Shown piece after piece: positions 1 to 8,968 of a stretch of DNA of 64,000 bases. The stretch is from Cellulomonas soli (lineage in GTDB: Bacteria > Actinomycetota > Actinomycetes > Actinomycetales > Cellulomonadaceae), in assembly GCF_013409305.1 (NCBI RefSeq), contig NZ_JACBZJ010000001.1:1984001-2048000 (forward strand), in the 5' to 3' direction. The number at the start of each line of letters is the position of its first letter. Position 1 is the stretch's first letter. A model generated the notes under the pieces. It had not been told where the DNA came from. It saw only the letters and a program-made list of their open reading frames with translations, and made no database searches. A program made the translations under genes and the position numbers.

Positions 1-22
1 CGTCCTGCGGGGACGAACGTCC

Positions 23-499
23 GTGGCCTCCGGGCGCCGGCAGGCATGGGATGAGCGGGTGCGACGGACGCCGATCTACTACTACTCGAGCGCGAGCGGG
101 CTGGTCCGCACCTTCGCCGAGCGGCTGGACCGGCCGGTCTACAACCTGGCCGAGCGGGAGCACCGGCTGAGCGAGGCCGACGGCCCGTGGGTGCTGCTCA
201 CCCCGTCGTACAAGACGGGCAACGAGAGCAACGACACGATCCCCGAGGGAGTCCGGCGCTTCCTGCGCTCGGCCGTGAACCGGCGTCGGCTCGTGGGCGT
301 CATGGGGTCGGGCAACCGCAACTTCGGGCGGTTCTACCAGATGGCCGCACGCGAGGTCGCACGCCGGTCGGGGCGGCCGGTGCTCTTCGAGTTCGAGCTC
401 TCCGGCACGCCGTGGGACGTGCAGGAGGCCCTGCGGATCATGGAACGGCTGGACCGGGCGCTGACTGCGGCACCGGGGATGGCGCTGCTGCCGGAGTGA
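23..499 (+). CDS. nrdI: NrdI flavodoxin-like activase of class Ib ribonucleotide reductase
   Basis: About 158 residues, the usual NrdI size. NrdI is a flavodoxin that supplies the oxidant to assemble the manganese-tyrosyl cofactor in NrdF. Seen in the sequence: the FMN phosphate loop near residue 20 (YYYSSASG), the TPSYKTGN loop in the middle, and the MGSGNRNFG segment followed by a C-terminal FELSGTPWDV, all typical of the family. The GTG at 23 is the first plausible start, but the window begins just upstream so an earlier start cannot be excluded. No nrdE, nrdF or nrdH is present here; they would have to lie to the left. The end overlaps the convergent membrane protein gene by 62 bases. Confidence 0.88.
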   Translation: MASGRRQAWDERVRRTPIYYYSSASGLVRTFAERLDRPVYNLAEREHRLSEADGPWVLLTPSYKTGNESNDTIPEGVRRFLRSAVNRRRLVGVMGSGNRNFGRFYQMAAREVARRSGRPVLFEFELSGTPWDVQEALRIMERLDRALTAAPGMALLPE

Positions 500-1631
500 G
501 GGCGGGCAGCTCGCAGGCCTCGCGCCGCGCGGTGTACCGGTCGTACAGGGTGACGACGAGCGCGACCAGGTAGGCGAACAGCAGGACGTCGCCGACGTGC
601 ACGGTGCCCCGCCGACCGGTTGCGAACGCGGCGAACACGAGCATGGCCACGACGCTGATCGCGGTGTTCGCCCCGACCTGCACGCCGAGGGGCAGCCGAC
701 CGACCCGGGCGCCGTGCCCCCGCGCACGCCACACGGAGAGCCCCGCGTGCGCGACCACGGTCGCGGCCACCACGAGCGCCACGACCGACAGCGGCCCGTC
801 GACGTTCGGGTACGACTCGAACATGATCATCGTGACGAGCGCCGCGAGCGCGATCTTCTCGAGCAGGTGACCCAGGCCGCGCGGGGCGACCGCCACCGGG
901 CCGTGCGGCACGAAGCCGGTGAGCGCCGACACGCGGTCGGCGTCGACCGCGAACGGCCAGTCCTGCGGGGGCAGACGCCGGGACAGCCGACGCCAGCCGA
1001 ACCACAGGGCCACCACGAGCGCGAGCAGCAGGACGACCACCCACGGCCGGTTCGCGAAGCCGTCGGCCCACGAGTCCGTCGGGTCGACGCCGAGGACCGC
1101 GCGCTTGAACTCGTCGGTGAAGTCCAGCTGGGCGACGTGGATCCACCACTCCTGCGGCAGCTTGATGACGACCCAGATCAGCGCGGCGATCCACACCAGG
1201 GCCTTGCGGGACAGGCGCCCGGCGTCCCACCGGGTACGGACGACCTCGATCGCGATGACGACGTACTCGAACGTGTTCGGGAAGACCATGAGCAGCCATC
1301 GCTCGCCGGTCAGCTCGAAGGCCAGCACGCCGACCAGGCGGTAGTACCAGAGGCCCGCCGCGAGCCACAGCGAGAACGGTGCGCGCCAGTTCCGGATGAC
1401 CGCCAGGTACGCGATCGTCAGGTAGTAGATGTCGAGCGCCTTGTCGTACGACTGGTAGTTGTCGAGCGGCAGGTCCGTGAACGTGGCGAACACGGTCTGG
1501 TCGACGCCGTCGATCACGAGCGCGGCGATGAGCGCAGGCAGCGGGAACCGCGGGATGAACAGCGGCACCACCAGGCGCAGCCCGAGGACCAGCACGAACA
1601 CGGCCAGGTCGAGATTCGAGGCGTCCGCCAT
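438..1631 (-). CDS. Polytopic integral membrane protein, unknown function
   Basis: 397 residues starting from ATG at 1631, MADASNLDLAVF. Hydrophobic segments are spread through the whole length, with about 9-10 likely membrane spans and a hydrophilic loop around the middle (PTDSWADG). I do not recognise the family. An open frame continues far upstream of this ATG over the dehydrogenase gene, but that part has the composition of an antisense shadow and is not included. The 3' end overlaps nrdI tail to tail. The start is divergent from mmsA, and the roughly 110 bases between them must hold both promoters. Confidence 0.75.
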   Translation of the reverse strand: MADASNLDLAVFVLVLGLRLVVPLFIPRFPLPALIAALVIDGVDQTVFATFTDLPLDNYQSYDKALDIYYLTIAYLAVIRNWRAPFSLWLAAGLWYYRLVGVLAFELTGERWLLMVFPNTFEYVVIAIEVVRTRWDAGRLSRKALVWIAALIWVVIKLPQEWWIHVAQLDFTDEFKRAVLGVDPTDSWADGFANRPWVVVLLLALVVALWFGWRRLSRRLPPQDWPFAVDADRVSALTGFVPHGPVAVAPRGLGHLLEKIALAALVTMIMFESYPNVDGPLSVVALVVAATVVAHAGLSVWRARGHGARVGRLPLGVQVGANTAISVVAMLVFAAFATGRRGTVHVGDVLLFAYLVALVVTLYDRYTARREACELPALTPAAAPSPVPQSAPGPAVP

Positions 1632-1742
1632 GGCGGGCACTCTAGGGCCGGCGGGCGCGCACCGCGTGCGGAACGGGCGGGGCCACGCCACCATCTGTCC
1701 AGCACGTCGACGGCGACGGGCACGCGCGGGAGGCGGAGGCCG

Positions 1743-3242
1743 GTGGAGCGCATCACGCACTGGGTCGGCGGGGCCCCGGAGGACGACGGGACGGCACGGA
1801 CGATCCCGGTGGTCGACCCGGCGACGGGCAGGCAGAGCGCCGAGCTCACGCTGGGCGACGCCGACGTGGTCGACAGGGCGGTGCGTGCGGCGACGGTCGC
1901 GCAGCGCGCGTGGGGGCGGGCCTCGCTCGTCACGCGCACGGCGGTGATGTTCCGGCTGCGCCAGCTGCTGCTCGACGAGATCGACGTGCTGGCCCGGATC
2001 ATCTCCGCCGAGCACGGCAAGACGGTCGAGGACGCTGTCGGGGAGATCCGCCGGGGCTGCGAGACGGTCGACTACGTGTGCGGCATCAGCGCGGCCACGA
2101 AGGGCGAGTTCTCCGCCGACGTCTCGACCGGTGTCGACGTGCACGCGTTCCGGCAGCCGCTCGGGGTGGTCGCGGGGATCACGCCGTTCAACTTCCCGGC
2201 GATGGTGCCGCTGTGGATGCACCCGGTGGCGATCGCGACGGGCAACGCGTTCGTCCTCAAGCCGTCCGAGCGGGACCCCTCGGCGTCGATGTTCGTCGCG
2301 GACCTGTACCGACGGGCCGGGCTGCCCGACGGGGTGTTCTCGGTCGTGCACGGCGACAAGGCGGTCGTCGACGCGATCCTCGACCACCCGGGGATCGCGG
2401 CGGTCTCCTTCGTCGGGTCGACGCCGGTCGCCCGGTACGTGCAGCAGCGCGGCGTCGCGGCGGGCAAGCGCGTGCAGGCGCTCGGCGGGGCGAACAACCA
2501 CGCCGTGGTGCTGCCCGACGCGGACATCGCGTTCGCGGCCGCGCAGATCGCGTCGGGGGCCTTCGGGTCGGCGGGTGAGCGGTGCATGGCCGTCCCGGTG
2601 GCGATCGCCGTGGGGGAGGCGGCCGACCCGTTCGTCGACGAGCTGCGGCGACTGGCCGCGGCGGTCGTCGTCGGGCCCGGCGACCGGCCGGGTGTCGAGA
2701 TGGGACCGCTCATCACCGCGACGTCGCGGGACCGTGTGGTCGAGCTGGTCACCCAGGCCGTGGACGCGGGTGCGCACGCCGTGGTCGACGGTCGCGGCCT
2801 GGTCGTCGCGGGGTACGAGGGCGGGCACTTCGTCGGACCGACGGTGCTCGACCACGTCACGACGGACATGCGGGCGTACCGCGAGGAGGTGTTCGGACCC
2901 GTGCTCACCGTGCTGCGCGTCGACACGTTCGAGGACGCCCTGGCCCTGGTGAACTCCTCGCCGTTCGGCAACGGGTCGGCGGTCTTCACCTCGTCGGGCG
3001 AGCTCGCGCGCCGCTACGTGCACGAGGTGCAGGCCGGGATGGTCGGGGTCAACGTGCCGATCCCGGTGCCCGTCGCCTTCTACTCGTTCGGCGGGTGGAA
3101 GGAGTCGCTGTTCGGCGACCACCATGCGCACGGGCCCGAGGGCGTGCGGTTCTGGACGCGGCAGAAGGTCGTGACGACCCGGTGGCCGCACCAGGACCGG
3201 CCGGTCGCCGCGAGCATGGCCTTCCCGAACGTCGTCGCCTGA
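1743..3242 (+). CDS. mmsA: CoA-acylating methylmalonate-semialdehyde dehydrogenase
   Basis: 499 residues, the normal length for MmsA/IolA. These enzymes convert methylmalonate (or malonate) semialdehyde to propionyl-CoA (acetyl-CoA) in valine or inositol breakdown. Visible: the ALDH cofactor segment ITPFNFPAMVP, the SFVGSTPVARY motif, the catalytic cysteine at residue 281 in GSAGERCMAVP, and the MMSDH-type ALGGANNHA in place of the ELGGK of ordinary ALDHs, consistent with the missing general-base Glu of this subfamily. The GTG at 1743 is chosen because GGGAGG at 1728-1733 sits nine bases upstream and family homology begins there. No other valine or inositol genes are nearby, so the exact substrate is inferred. 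Confidence 0.9.
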   Translation: MERITHWVGGAPEDDGTARTIPVVDPATGRQSAELTLGDADVVDRAVRAATVAQRAWGRASLVTRTAVMFRLRQLLLDEIDVLARIISAEHGKTVEDAVGEIRRGCETVDYVCGISAATKGEFSADVSTGVDVHAFRQPLGVVAGITPFNFPAMVPLWMHPVAIATGNAFVLKPSERDPSASMFVADLYRRAGLPDGVFSVVHGDKAVVDAILDHPGIAAVSFVGSTPVARYVQQRGVAAGKRVQALGGANNHAVVLPDADIAFAAAQIASGAFGSAGERCMAVPVAIAVGEAADPFVDELRRLAAAVVVGPGDRPGVEMGPLITATSRDRVVELVTQAVDAGAHAVVDGRGLVVAGYEGGHFVGPTVLDHVTTDMRAYREEVFGPVLTVLRVDTFEDALALVNSSPFGNGSAVFTSSGELARRYVHEVQAGMVGVNVPIPVPVAFYSFGGWKESLFGDHHAHGPEGVRFWTRQKVVTTRWPHQDRPVAASMAFPNVVA

Positions 3243-3247
3243 CGGGC

Positions 3248-4354
3248 TCAGCCCGTCGAACCCGTCCGGGACTGGTCGCGCCCCGACTCCTTGGCCAGGT
3301 ACAGCGCGCGGTCGGCCTCGGTCAGCGCCGCCAGGCCGTCGCCCGTGCCGTCGTACGCCGCGATCCCCGCCGAGAACGTCACCGCGGGGTCCCGGGCCAG
3401 CCACGCCATGCGCAGGGTGTCGACCGCGTCGACGGCGTCCGCGACCGACGTGTGCGCGAGCACGAGGGCGAACTCCTCGCCGCCGTACCGGGCCGCGTAG
3501 TCGTCCGGCAGCAGCACCCGGCGGACCGTGGAGCCGAACAGGGCGATCATCTCGTCGCCCGCCGCGTGCCCGAACGCGTCGTTGAGGTCCTTGAACCGGT
3601 CGAAGTCGCAGATCACCACGCAGTCACCCGCCGCGAGCCCCGACAGCCGCTGCTCCAGGCCGCGGCGGTTGCCCAGCCCGGTCAGCGGGTCGGTGACGCT
3701 CAGCTCGGCCAGCCGGGCGCGGGAGATGCGCTGGTGAGCGCGCAGGGTCGACAGGGCCACCCCGGTGACGACCCAGGCCACGCCGTGCACGAGCAGCCGG
3801 TAGTCCTCGGTGATCGACAGGTCCCTGAAGCCGCTGCTCTCCGCCCACCAGGCCAGCGGCAGCAGCGCAAGGGACGCCCAGCGCTGGTGGAACAGCCCGG
3901 TGTACACGAACGTCAGCGGGATCAGACCCGACCAGAGACCGGCGTCGTGGTCGATGGCCGCCGAGGCCGCGCCGAGCACGACGAGCGCCCCGGCCGGGTA
4001 CAGCATCGTGCTCCACCGGTCCCAGAGCCGCCGGGACAGCATCGCGGTCAGGACGGCCAGGACGGCGAGCAGGGCCGCCACCAGGAGCGGCGCCGTCCCC
4101 GGGTTCGGCGCAGGCAGGTCCGGCGGGCGGTGCCGCGCGATCTTCATGCTCGCCACGACGGCGAGCACGACGAAGCCGACCAGCAGCCGCCCGATGCCGA
4201 TCGCGGGTCCCCGGGCGTACACCCACCGGGGCGCGCGGCGCAGCAGGGGTGCCACGAGCGGGTCGTCCGCCCAGGCGTCGACCAGCGCCGGCGCGACCGC
4301 ACCGGGCGGACGAGCGCCGGGGTCGGCGGCGGCGTGGCCGTGGGGTGGGGTCAC
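3248..4354 (-). CDS. Membrane-bound GGDEF diguanylate cyclase
   Basis: 368 residues. The N-terminal half has about six hydrophobic segments; the C-terminal ~160 residues are a GGDEF domain with SVTDPLTGLGNRRGLEQRL, the metal-site CDFDRFKDLNDAFGHAAGD and an intact active-site GGEEF. This predicts synthesis of c-di-GMP from two GTP at the inner membrane face. The RxxD inhibitory site that normally lies nine residues before the signature reads LPDD, so the arginine is lost and product inhibition is probably weak or absent. The gene is convergent with mmsA, with only five bases between the stops. The sensor part is not recognisable as MASE or 7TMR. Confidence 0.87.
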   Translation of the reverse strand: MTPPHGHAAADPGARPPGAVAPALVDAWADDPLVAPLLRRAPRWVYARGPAIGIGRLLVGFVVLAVVASMKIARHRPPDLPAPNPGTAPLLVAALLAVLAVLTAMLSRRLWDRWSTMLYPAGALVVLGAASAAIDHDAGLWSGLIPLTFVYTGLFHQRWASLALLPLAWWAESSGFRDLSITEDYRLLVHGVAWVVTGVALSTLRAHQRISRARLAELSVTDPLTGLGNRRGLEQRLSGLAAGDCVVICDFDRFKDLNDAFGHAAGDEMIALFGSTVRRVLLPDDYAARYGGEEFALVLAHTSVADAVDAVDTLRMAWLARDPAVTFSAGIAAYDGTGDGLAALTEADRALYLAKESGRDQSRTGSTG

Positions 4355-4518
4355 CCACCGCCGATCGGCGGGACACGTCGTCGTCTGAGCCGTCCGGTGT
4401 CACCCGTTCGGCCGCAGGGTGACGACGGGCGTGTTCTGCCTGGACCGGGCGCGTTTTTCACCCGCGGCGTAGCGTCGACCACGGCGGCCGGACGGCCGCG
4501 AGAGGCGAGGAGGGCACG

Positions 4519-4743
4519 ATGGGGCACCACCGGGAGTGGAAGGACCTGAGCGCGGGTCGCAAGGTCGGGATCGTGGTCGTCTCGGCCGCGCAGGTCGCGC
4601 TCGCCGGAGCAGCCTTCCGGGACCTGGCGCGACGTCCCGCGGAGCAGGTCGACGGGCCCAAGCTCGCCTGGGGGCTCGCGCTGCTCGTCAACTGGATCGG
4701 CCCGATCGCCTACTTCACGAAGGGCCGTCTGCCGCAGGCGTGA
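4519..4743 (+). CDS. Small PLDc_N-like membrane protein
   Basis: 74 residues with two hydrophobic helices (about 18-35 and 50-66). The second ends in NWIGPIAYFTKGR, which resembles the phospholipase D N-terminal-type small membrane proteins (usual form W-hydrophobic-GPIAY-hydrophobic-GR). Function unknown. A good ribosome site (GCGAGGAGGG) ends just before ATG 4519. A T-rich motif GTTTTTCACCCG lies 55-66 bases upstream. The 3' end overlaps the convergent TehA-like gene by 29 bases. Confidence 0.72.
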   Translation: MGHHREWKDLSAGRKVGIVVVSAAQVALAGAAFRDLARRPAEQVDGPKLAWGLALLVNWIGPIAYFTKGRLPQA

Positions 4744-5725
4744 GCGCCGGGGGCGTCGGAGGCGTCGGAGGCACGCTGGCCGGGGGCACGAGCCGGCCGC
4801 GGACGAGCAGCACCAGGGTCTGCGCGACCAAGGCGAGCAGCAGCACGTTCGCCAGGACGAGCACGACCACCGCCAGCACCCGCATCCCGAGCGTGCCGGT
4901 CGCGTGGTCGAGGCGCAGCGCGGTGTTCGCCATGGCCGCCAGACCGAACGAGAACGCCCACAGGCCGGGGCTGAAGCCACCCTGGAGGAACCACGGCACG
5001 AGCCGGGCGAGCAGCAGCAGCTGCAGCAGGCCGTAGCCGAACAGCGCGAGCGCGAACGGGTCGAACCGGCCGCCGTCGACCGACAGGTAGGCGTAGCAGG
5101 CGACGAACGGCGGCGCGAGCTGCACGCCGATCACCGTCCGGGCCTTCGGGGGCATCGGCGGGCCGGTGCGCAGCCGGTGGGTCACCAGCGGCTCGAGGGT
5201 CAGCCAGGAGATCAGCCCGGCGCCCAGGAACATGTAGCCGAGCTCCGTGTGCCCGGCGGGGCCGAGCGCGATCGCGCAGATGAAGTTCGCCGCGACGGTC
5301 GGCAGGTAGAAGCCGGGCGTCGTCGCGTCCAGCGGCTGCGTGCCGCGCCACAGCGGGGCGCAGCGCACGACGGAGAACGTCAGCTGCCCGACGATCCCGG
5401 CAGCGAGCAGCACCCCGGACACCACGGGCATGTACGGGCGCACGCCGGCCGAGACGAGCACGGCGCCGGCGGGCAGCAGGCTGATGAAGGCGAACTGCCC
5501 GGGGTCGCGCCACTCGGCGAGGACGCGCTCGCGTGCGGTGAGGAACCGGTAGCCGTAGATCAGGGCCAGGACGAGCCACACCCCGCAGCCTGCGAGGACG
5601 CCGACCTCGCCGACCCAGTGCGGGGCCAGGCCGATCGTGCCGGCGTACCGCCAGGCGGTGCCGAGGCCGAAGATCCCGAGCACCATGCCGAAGAAGCCGA
5701 CGGGCACCCGCTGCAGCGTCCTCAT
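4715..5725 (-). CDS. TehA/SLAC1-type (TDT family) membrane channel or transporter
   Basis: 336 residues from ATG at 5725, with about ten regularly spaced hydrophobic segments and a proline-rich cytoplasmic C-terminus (VPPTPPTPPAL). The first helix RVPVGFFGMVLGIFGLGTAWR matches the start of TDT-family proteins (TehA tellurite-resistance/C4-dicarboxylate or anion channels), and the length fits. Substrate cannot be told. Upstream in-frame codons from 5923 are ignored because the family N-terminus begins here. Divergent from the LapA gene. Confidence 0.78.
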   Translation of the reverse strand: MRTLQRVPVGFFGMVLGIFGLGTAWRYAGTIGLAPHWVGEVGVLAGCGVWLVLALIYGYRFLTARERVLAEWRDPGQFAFISLLPAGAVLVSAGVRPYMPVVSGVLLAAGIVGQLTFSVVRCAPLWRGTQPLDATTPGFYLPTVAANFICAIALGPAGHTELGYMFLGAGLISWLTLEPLVTHRLRTGPPMPPKARTVIGVQLAPPFVACYAYLSVDGGRFDPFALALFGYGLLQLLLLARLVPWFLQGGFSPGLWAFSFGLAAMANTALRLDHATGTLGMRVLAVVVLVLANVLLLALVAQTLVLLVRGRLVPPASVPPTPPTPPALTPAADGPS

Positions 5726-5904
5726 CCGTCCCCGCCACCCTCGTTCCCGCTGTCGTCGCCCTCGGCGCTGCCGGGACGACGGTAGTGCGGGACGGCACGT
5801 CCCGACCGGGACCCGTCGGGGTGTGCCGGAGTATTCTCGGAGCAGCCCGGGCTCCACGACCTCACGGACGAGGGGGTGGCCCGGATCCAGCACCGGAGGG
5901 CGCG

Positions 5905-6285
5905 ATGCCCGTCCAACCCCCACCGCCCCCGCGCCGCACGGCCGGCATGGCTCCCGCCGTGGCGATGCCCCTCATGTCGTCCGCGTCGCTTCGCACGGGT
6001 GAACGGCTCGAACGGAGGGGTTCCGGCGGGGCCTGGTTCGGCGTCCTCGTGGCGACGCTGCTGGTCGTGGCGCTGGCCGTCCTGATCCTGCAGAACCCGA
6101 CGCCCGTCGACGTCACGTTCCTGTCGTGGACCGCCACCGTGCCGCTCTCGCTCCTTTTCCTCGGTGTGGCCGTGGGAGTGGGTATCGTCGCTCTCGTCAT
6201 CGGGTCCCTCCGGACCGCGCAGCTGCGCCGCCGTCTGGCGGAGGAGCGCACGATCACGATGCCCGGGCGCCTCCCGCGCCGGTGA
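5905..6285 (+). CDS. LapA-domain (DUF1049) membrane protein
   Basis: 126 residues. After about 40 polar residues come two membrane helices separated by ILQNPTPVDVTFLSWTATVP and followed by a basic, coiled tail (RTAQLRRRLAEER); this is the LapA/YciS layout. In enterobacteria these proteins help lipopolysaccharide assembly; the role in an actinobacterium is unknown. ATG 5905 is chosen over upstream in-frame codons because GGAGGG ends four bases before it. The desaturase gene follows after 40 bases, so they may be co-transcribed. Confidence 0.8.
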   Translation: MPVQPPPPPRRTAGMAPAVAMPLMSSASLRTGERLERRGSGGAWFGVLVATLLVVALAVLILQNPTPVDVTFLSWTATVPLSLLFLGVAVGVGIVALVIGSLRTAQLRRRLAEERTITMPGRLPRR

Positions 6286-6325
6286 ACCACGCCCCTTGCG
6301 GGGCCGGCGAGGAAGCGGAGCGACG

Positions 6326-7426
6326 ATGACCGGGACCGATGCGGTACGACCGGGGGTCCTGGCGCCGCCGCGCACGGGCGACCGCCGCGAGCAGTACGTT
6401 AGCGACTTCACCGCCCTCACCCAGCGCGTCCAGCAGGCCGGGTTCATGCGCCGCGCCTACGGGTACTACTGGACGAAGCTCATCGGGCTGACCGCGGCCG
6501 GTCTCGGGCTCGCCGTCGTGTTCGTGCTCGTCGGCGACACGTGGTGGCAGCTGGTCACCGCGACCGCGCTCGCCCTGCTCATGACGCAGATCGCGTTCCT
6601 CGGGCACGACGCCGCGCACCGGCAGATCTTCGTCTCCGGCGGGTGGAACGAGTGGGTCTCGCTCGTGGTCGTCAACCTGTACGCCGGGATGGGCCTGGGC
6701 TGGTGGCAGCACAAGCACACCAAGCACCACGCGGCACCCAACACCGTCGGGACCGACCCCGACATCGACCCCGGGATCGTCGCGTTCACGTCCGAGGCCG
6801 TCGAGGCCCGACGGACGCCGCTGACGCGCTGGCTGACCGAGCGGCAGGGCTGGTTCTTCTACCCGCTGCTGCTGCTCGAAGGCCTCAACCTGCACGTGCA
6901 GGGCATGCGGCGCGTGCTCGGCCGTCGGCCCGTCAAGCGGCGCTGGGTCGAGCTGTCGTTCATCACCGCTCGGCTGAGCAGCTACGTCGTGCTCGTCTTC
7001 CTCGTGCTGCCGCCCGGCAAGGCGGCCGCGTTCATCGGCGTGCAGCTGGCCGTGTTCGGCCTGACCATGGGGCTCGCGTTCGCACCGAACCACATCGGCA
7101 TGCCCGTGGTGCCCCGCGGCGTCAAGGTCGACTTCCTGCGCCGTCAGGTGCTCATGAGCCGCAACATCTCCGGCGGGCGCGGGGTCGACACGCTCATGGG
7201 CGGCCTCAACTTCCAGATCGAGCACCACCTGTTCCCGTCGATGGCGCGCCCGCACCTGCGCCGGGTGGCCCCGCTCGTCCGGGCGCACTGCGACGAGATC
7301 GGTGTGGGGTACACCTCCACGACGCTCGCGCAGGCCTACAAGGCCGTGACCAGCCACATCAACCAGGTCGGCCGTGGGGCGACCGACGTGTGGGCCTGCC
7401 CGCTGGCCACGCAGCTGCGCGTCTGA
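6326..7426 (+). CDS. Membrane fatty-acid desaturase (acyl-CoA/linoleoyl-type)
   Basis: 366 residues with the three histidine boxes of integral-membrane di-iron desaturases: GHDAAH (~residue 93), HKHTKHH (~130) and QIEHHLFPSM (~300). The Q-x-x-HH form of the third box is that of front-end/DesA-like enzymes. Four to six hydrophobic helices flank the boxes. It should introduce a double bond into membrane acyl chains using O2 and an electron donor, likely for membrane fluidity. ATG 6326 follows GGAAGCGGAG. No ferredoxin or reductase gene adjoins it. Confidence 0.9.
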   Translation: MTGTDAVRPGVLAPPRTGDRREQYVSDFTALTQRVQQAGFMRRAYGYYWTKLIGLTAAGLGLAVVFVLVGDTWWQLVTATALALLMTQIAFLGHDAAHRQIFVSGGWNEWVSLVVVNLYAGMGLGWWQHKHTKHHAAPNTVGTDPDIDPGIVAFTSEAVEARRTPLTRWLTERQGWFFYPLLLLEGLNLHVQGMRRVLGRRPVKRRWVELSFITARLSSYVVLVFLVLPPGKAAAFIGVQLAVFGLTMGLAFAPNHIGMPVVPRGVKVDFLRRQVLMSRNISGGRGVDTLMGGLNFQIEHHLFPSMARPHLRRVAPLVRAHCDEIGVGYTSTTLAQAYKAVTSHINQVGRGATDVWACPLATQLRV

Positions 7427-7486
7427 CCCGGGTTTCGCCCGGTCCCCTCCCTTCTGCGGCGGTGGCGGGTCGGGCATCCTTTCGGC

Positions 7487-8035
7487 GTGCTCGACGACTT
7501 CGACCCGGTGCTCGAACGAGCGCGCGCCGGGTCGGGGGACGCGGTCGGCCTGATCTACGAGGACCTCGCCAGGCCCGTCGCCGCGTACCTGCGGGCCAAG
7601 GGCGTGCACGAGGTCGAGGACGTCACCAGCGAGGTGTTCCTCGCCGTCTTCACCGGGCTGGGCCGGTTCACGGGCGACCAGGTGCAGTTCCGGTCCTGGG
7701 TGTTCACGATCGCGCACCGACGTGTCGTCGACGGCTGGCGGCGCGGGGGGCGTGCGCCCGCCCCCGTGCCGTACGAGCCTGCGGAGGACACCCGCACGTC
7801 GCCGAGCGCGGAGGCCGGTGCCCTGGAGTCGGTCGGCACCGACCGGGCGATGGAGCTGCTGGCCACCCTCACCGACGACCAGCGTGAGGTGCTCGTGCTC
7901 CGTGTCGTCGCCGACCTGACGGTCGAGGACGTCGCGGCGGTCGTCGGCAAGCGGCCCGGCGCGGTCAAGGCGCTGCAGCGTCGGGGTCTGGCGACCCTGC
8001 GACGGCAGCTCGTCACCGAGGGCGTACCCCTGTGA
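7487..8035 (+). CDS. ECF-type RNA polymerase sigma factor
   Basis: 182 residues. Region 2 is at about 15-85 (LIYEDLARPVAAYLRAKG, then EDVTSEVFLAVF and FRSWVFTIAHRRVVDGWR); region 4 is at about 120-175 (LTDDQREVLVLRVVADLTVEDVAAVVGKRPGAVKALQRRG). No extra C-terminal domain. The GTG start at 7487 has a -10-like CATCCT exactly six bases before it, so the mRNA is probably leaderless. The next gene begins inside its stop codon (GTGA overlap), as expected for a sigma factor and its membrane regulator. Confidence 0.9.
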   Translation: MLDDFDPVLERARAGSGDAVGLIYEDLARPVAAYLRAKGVHEVEDVTSEVFLAVFTGLGRFTGDQVQFRSWVFTIAHRRVVDGWRRGGRAPAPVPYEPAEDTRTSPSAEAGALESVGTDRAMELLATLTDDQREVLVLRVVADLTVEDVAAVVGKRPGAVKALQRRGLATLRRQLVTEGVPL

Positions 8036-8889
8036 GCCACGTCGACGATGACCTGGACGTGCAGGCGCGACAGGACGAGCGGCTCCTCACGGGTCGCTCC
8101 ACGGACGAGGACCCGGCCCTCGTCGACCTCGTTGCCGCGCTGCGCGCCTCCGCAAGCCCTGACGCCGGTCCGGCACCGCGTCCCAGCCAGGCGCTGCAGG
8201 CCGTGCTGCGCGACGGCCTCCCACCTGTCACCCCGCTCGCCGCGGAGCGGGCCTCGGCGCCCGCCGCGAGGCTGCTCGCGATGCGTCGCCGCACGGTGCG
8301 CCGGCTCCTCGGGCTCGGGCTCGCCGCCAAGGTCCTGCTCGGGGCCGGGGTCGCGATGGCTGCGGTCGGTGGCGCGGCGACCTTGGACGTCGTGCCGGAC
8401 GCGGTCCAGCGCCCGGCGTCCGCCGTGGTGTCCGACGTGCTCGACGTGCTCGGCGTGGACGAGGGCGGCACGGACGTGCCGGTGCCGTCCTCGTCGCCCT
8501 CGCCGTCGGCGGTGCCGTCCGTGACGCCGGAGCCCGGCGCGTCCCCGACGGCCGCACCGACAGCCGCACCGACAGTCGCACCGACAGCGTCGCCGGGGCG
8601 GTCCGCGGATGCGCCCGGGCACACCGGAGAGACCGGTCCGGCGACCGACGGCGGGGTCGGGGCGAGCGGCCAGGAGACCCCCGGCGAGGCTGCGTCCTCG
8701 GGCGGGGTCGGGAAGGCGGTCCCTGCCGTGCCCGCGGTTCCGGCGACGCCCGCGACCGGTCGAGGTGCGACCACGGCACCGGGGCGGGCGGACGGGTCCG
8801 CCGCCGCGCCTGCCGCGCCTGCGGTCCCCGCCGCACCGGCCGAGCCTGCCGGCAGGCCGACGTCCGCAGGACGGCCCGCGGACGGGTAG
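8032..8889 (+). CDS. Probable anti-sigma-like single-pass membrane protein with low-complexity tail
   Basis: 285 residues translationally coupled to the sigma gene. A hydrophilic N-terminus (~1-80) precedes a basic stretch (MRRRTVRRLL) and one membrane helix (~98-125). The rest is Pro/Ala/Thr/Ser-rich with repeats such as TAAP-TAAP-TVAP and VPAVPAVPATPATG. No ZAS zinc motif (HxxxCxxC) is present, so calling it an anti-sigma factor rests on position and topology only. The exposed tail resembles a cell-wall spacer. Confidence 0.6.
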   Translation: MSHVDDDLDVQARQDERLLTGRSTDEDPALVDLVAALRASASPDAGPAPRPSQALQAVLRDGLPPVTPLAAERASAPAARLLAMRRRTVRRLLGLGLAAKVLLGAGVAMAAVGGAATLDVVPDAVQRPASAVVSDVLDVLGVDEGGTDVPVPSSSPSPSAVPSVTPEPGASPTAAPTAAPTVAPTASPGRSADAPGHTGETGPATDGGVGASGQETPGEAASSGGVGKAVPAVPAVPATPATGRGATTAPGRADGSAAAPAAPAVPAAPAEPAGRPTSAGRPADG

Positions 8890-8933
8890 TGCTGCGGTGC
8901 TCGCCCCCGGGCGTAGCCGTGGCCACCCTGTCG

Positions 8934-8968
8934 CTTTTTCACCCGTTCAGGCCAGTACCTGCAGGTAC
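8934..8968 (+). promoter_or_regulatory. T-rich TCACCCGTTC motif next to a 14-bp perfect palindrome
   Basis: CTTTTTCACCCGTTC at 8934-8948 is followed by GTACCTGCAGGTAC, a perfect palindrome, at 8955-8968. A run of five Ts is rare in this base composition. TTTTTCACCCG recurs at 4454-4464 and TCACCCGTTC at 4400-4409, both upstream of another small gene. Probably a promoter or operator for the gene at 9057; which regulator uses it is unknown. Confidence 0.35.

Noticed and set aside
1632..3404. Long minus-strand open frame continuing upstream of the membrane protein, over mmsA
   Set aside because: It is antisense to a well-supported dehydrogenase, has Arg/His/Asp-rich shadow composition and no family pattern; the true start is ATG 1631.
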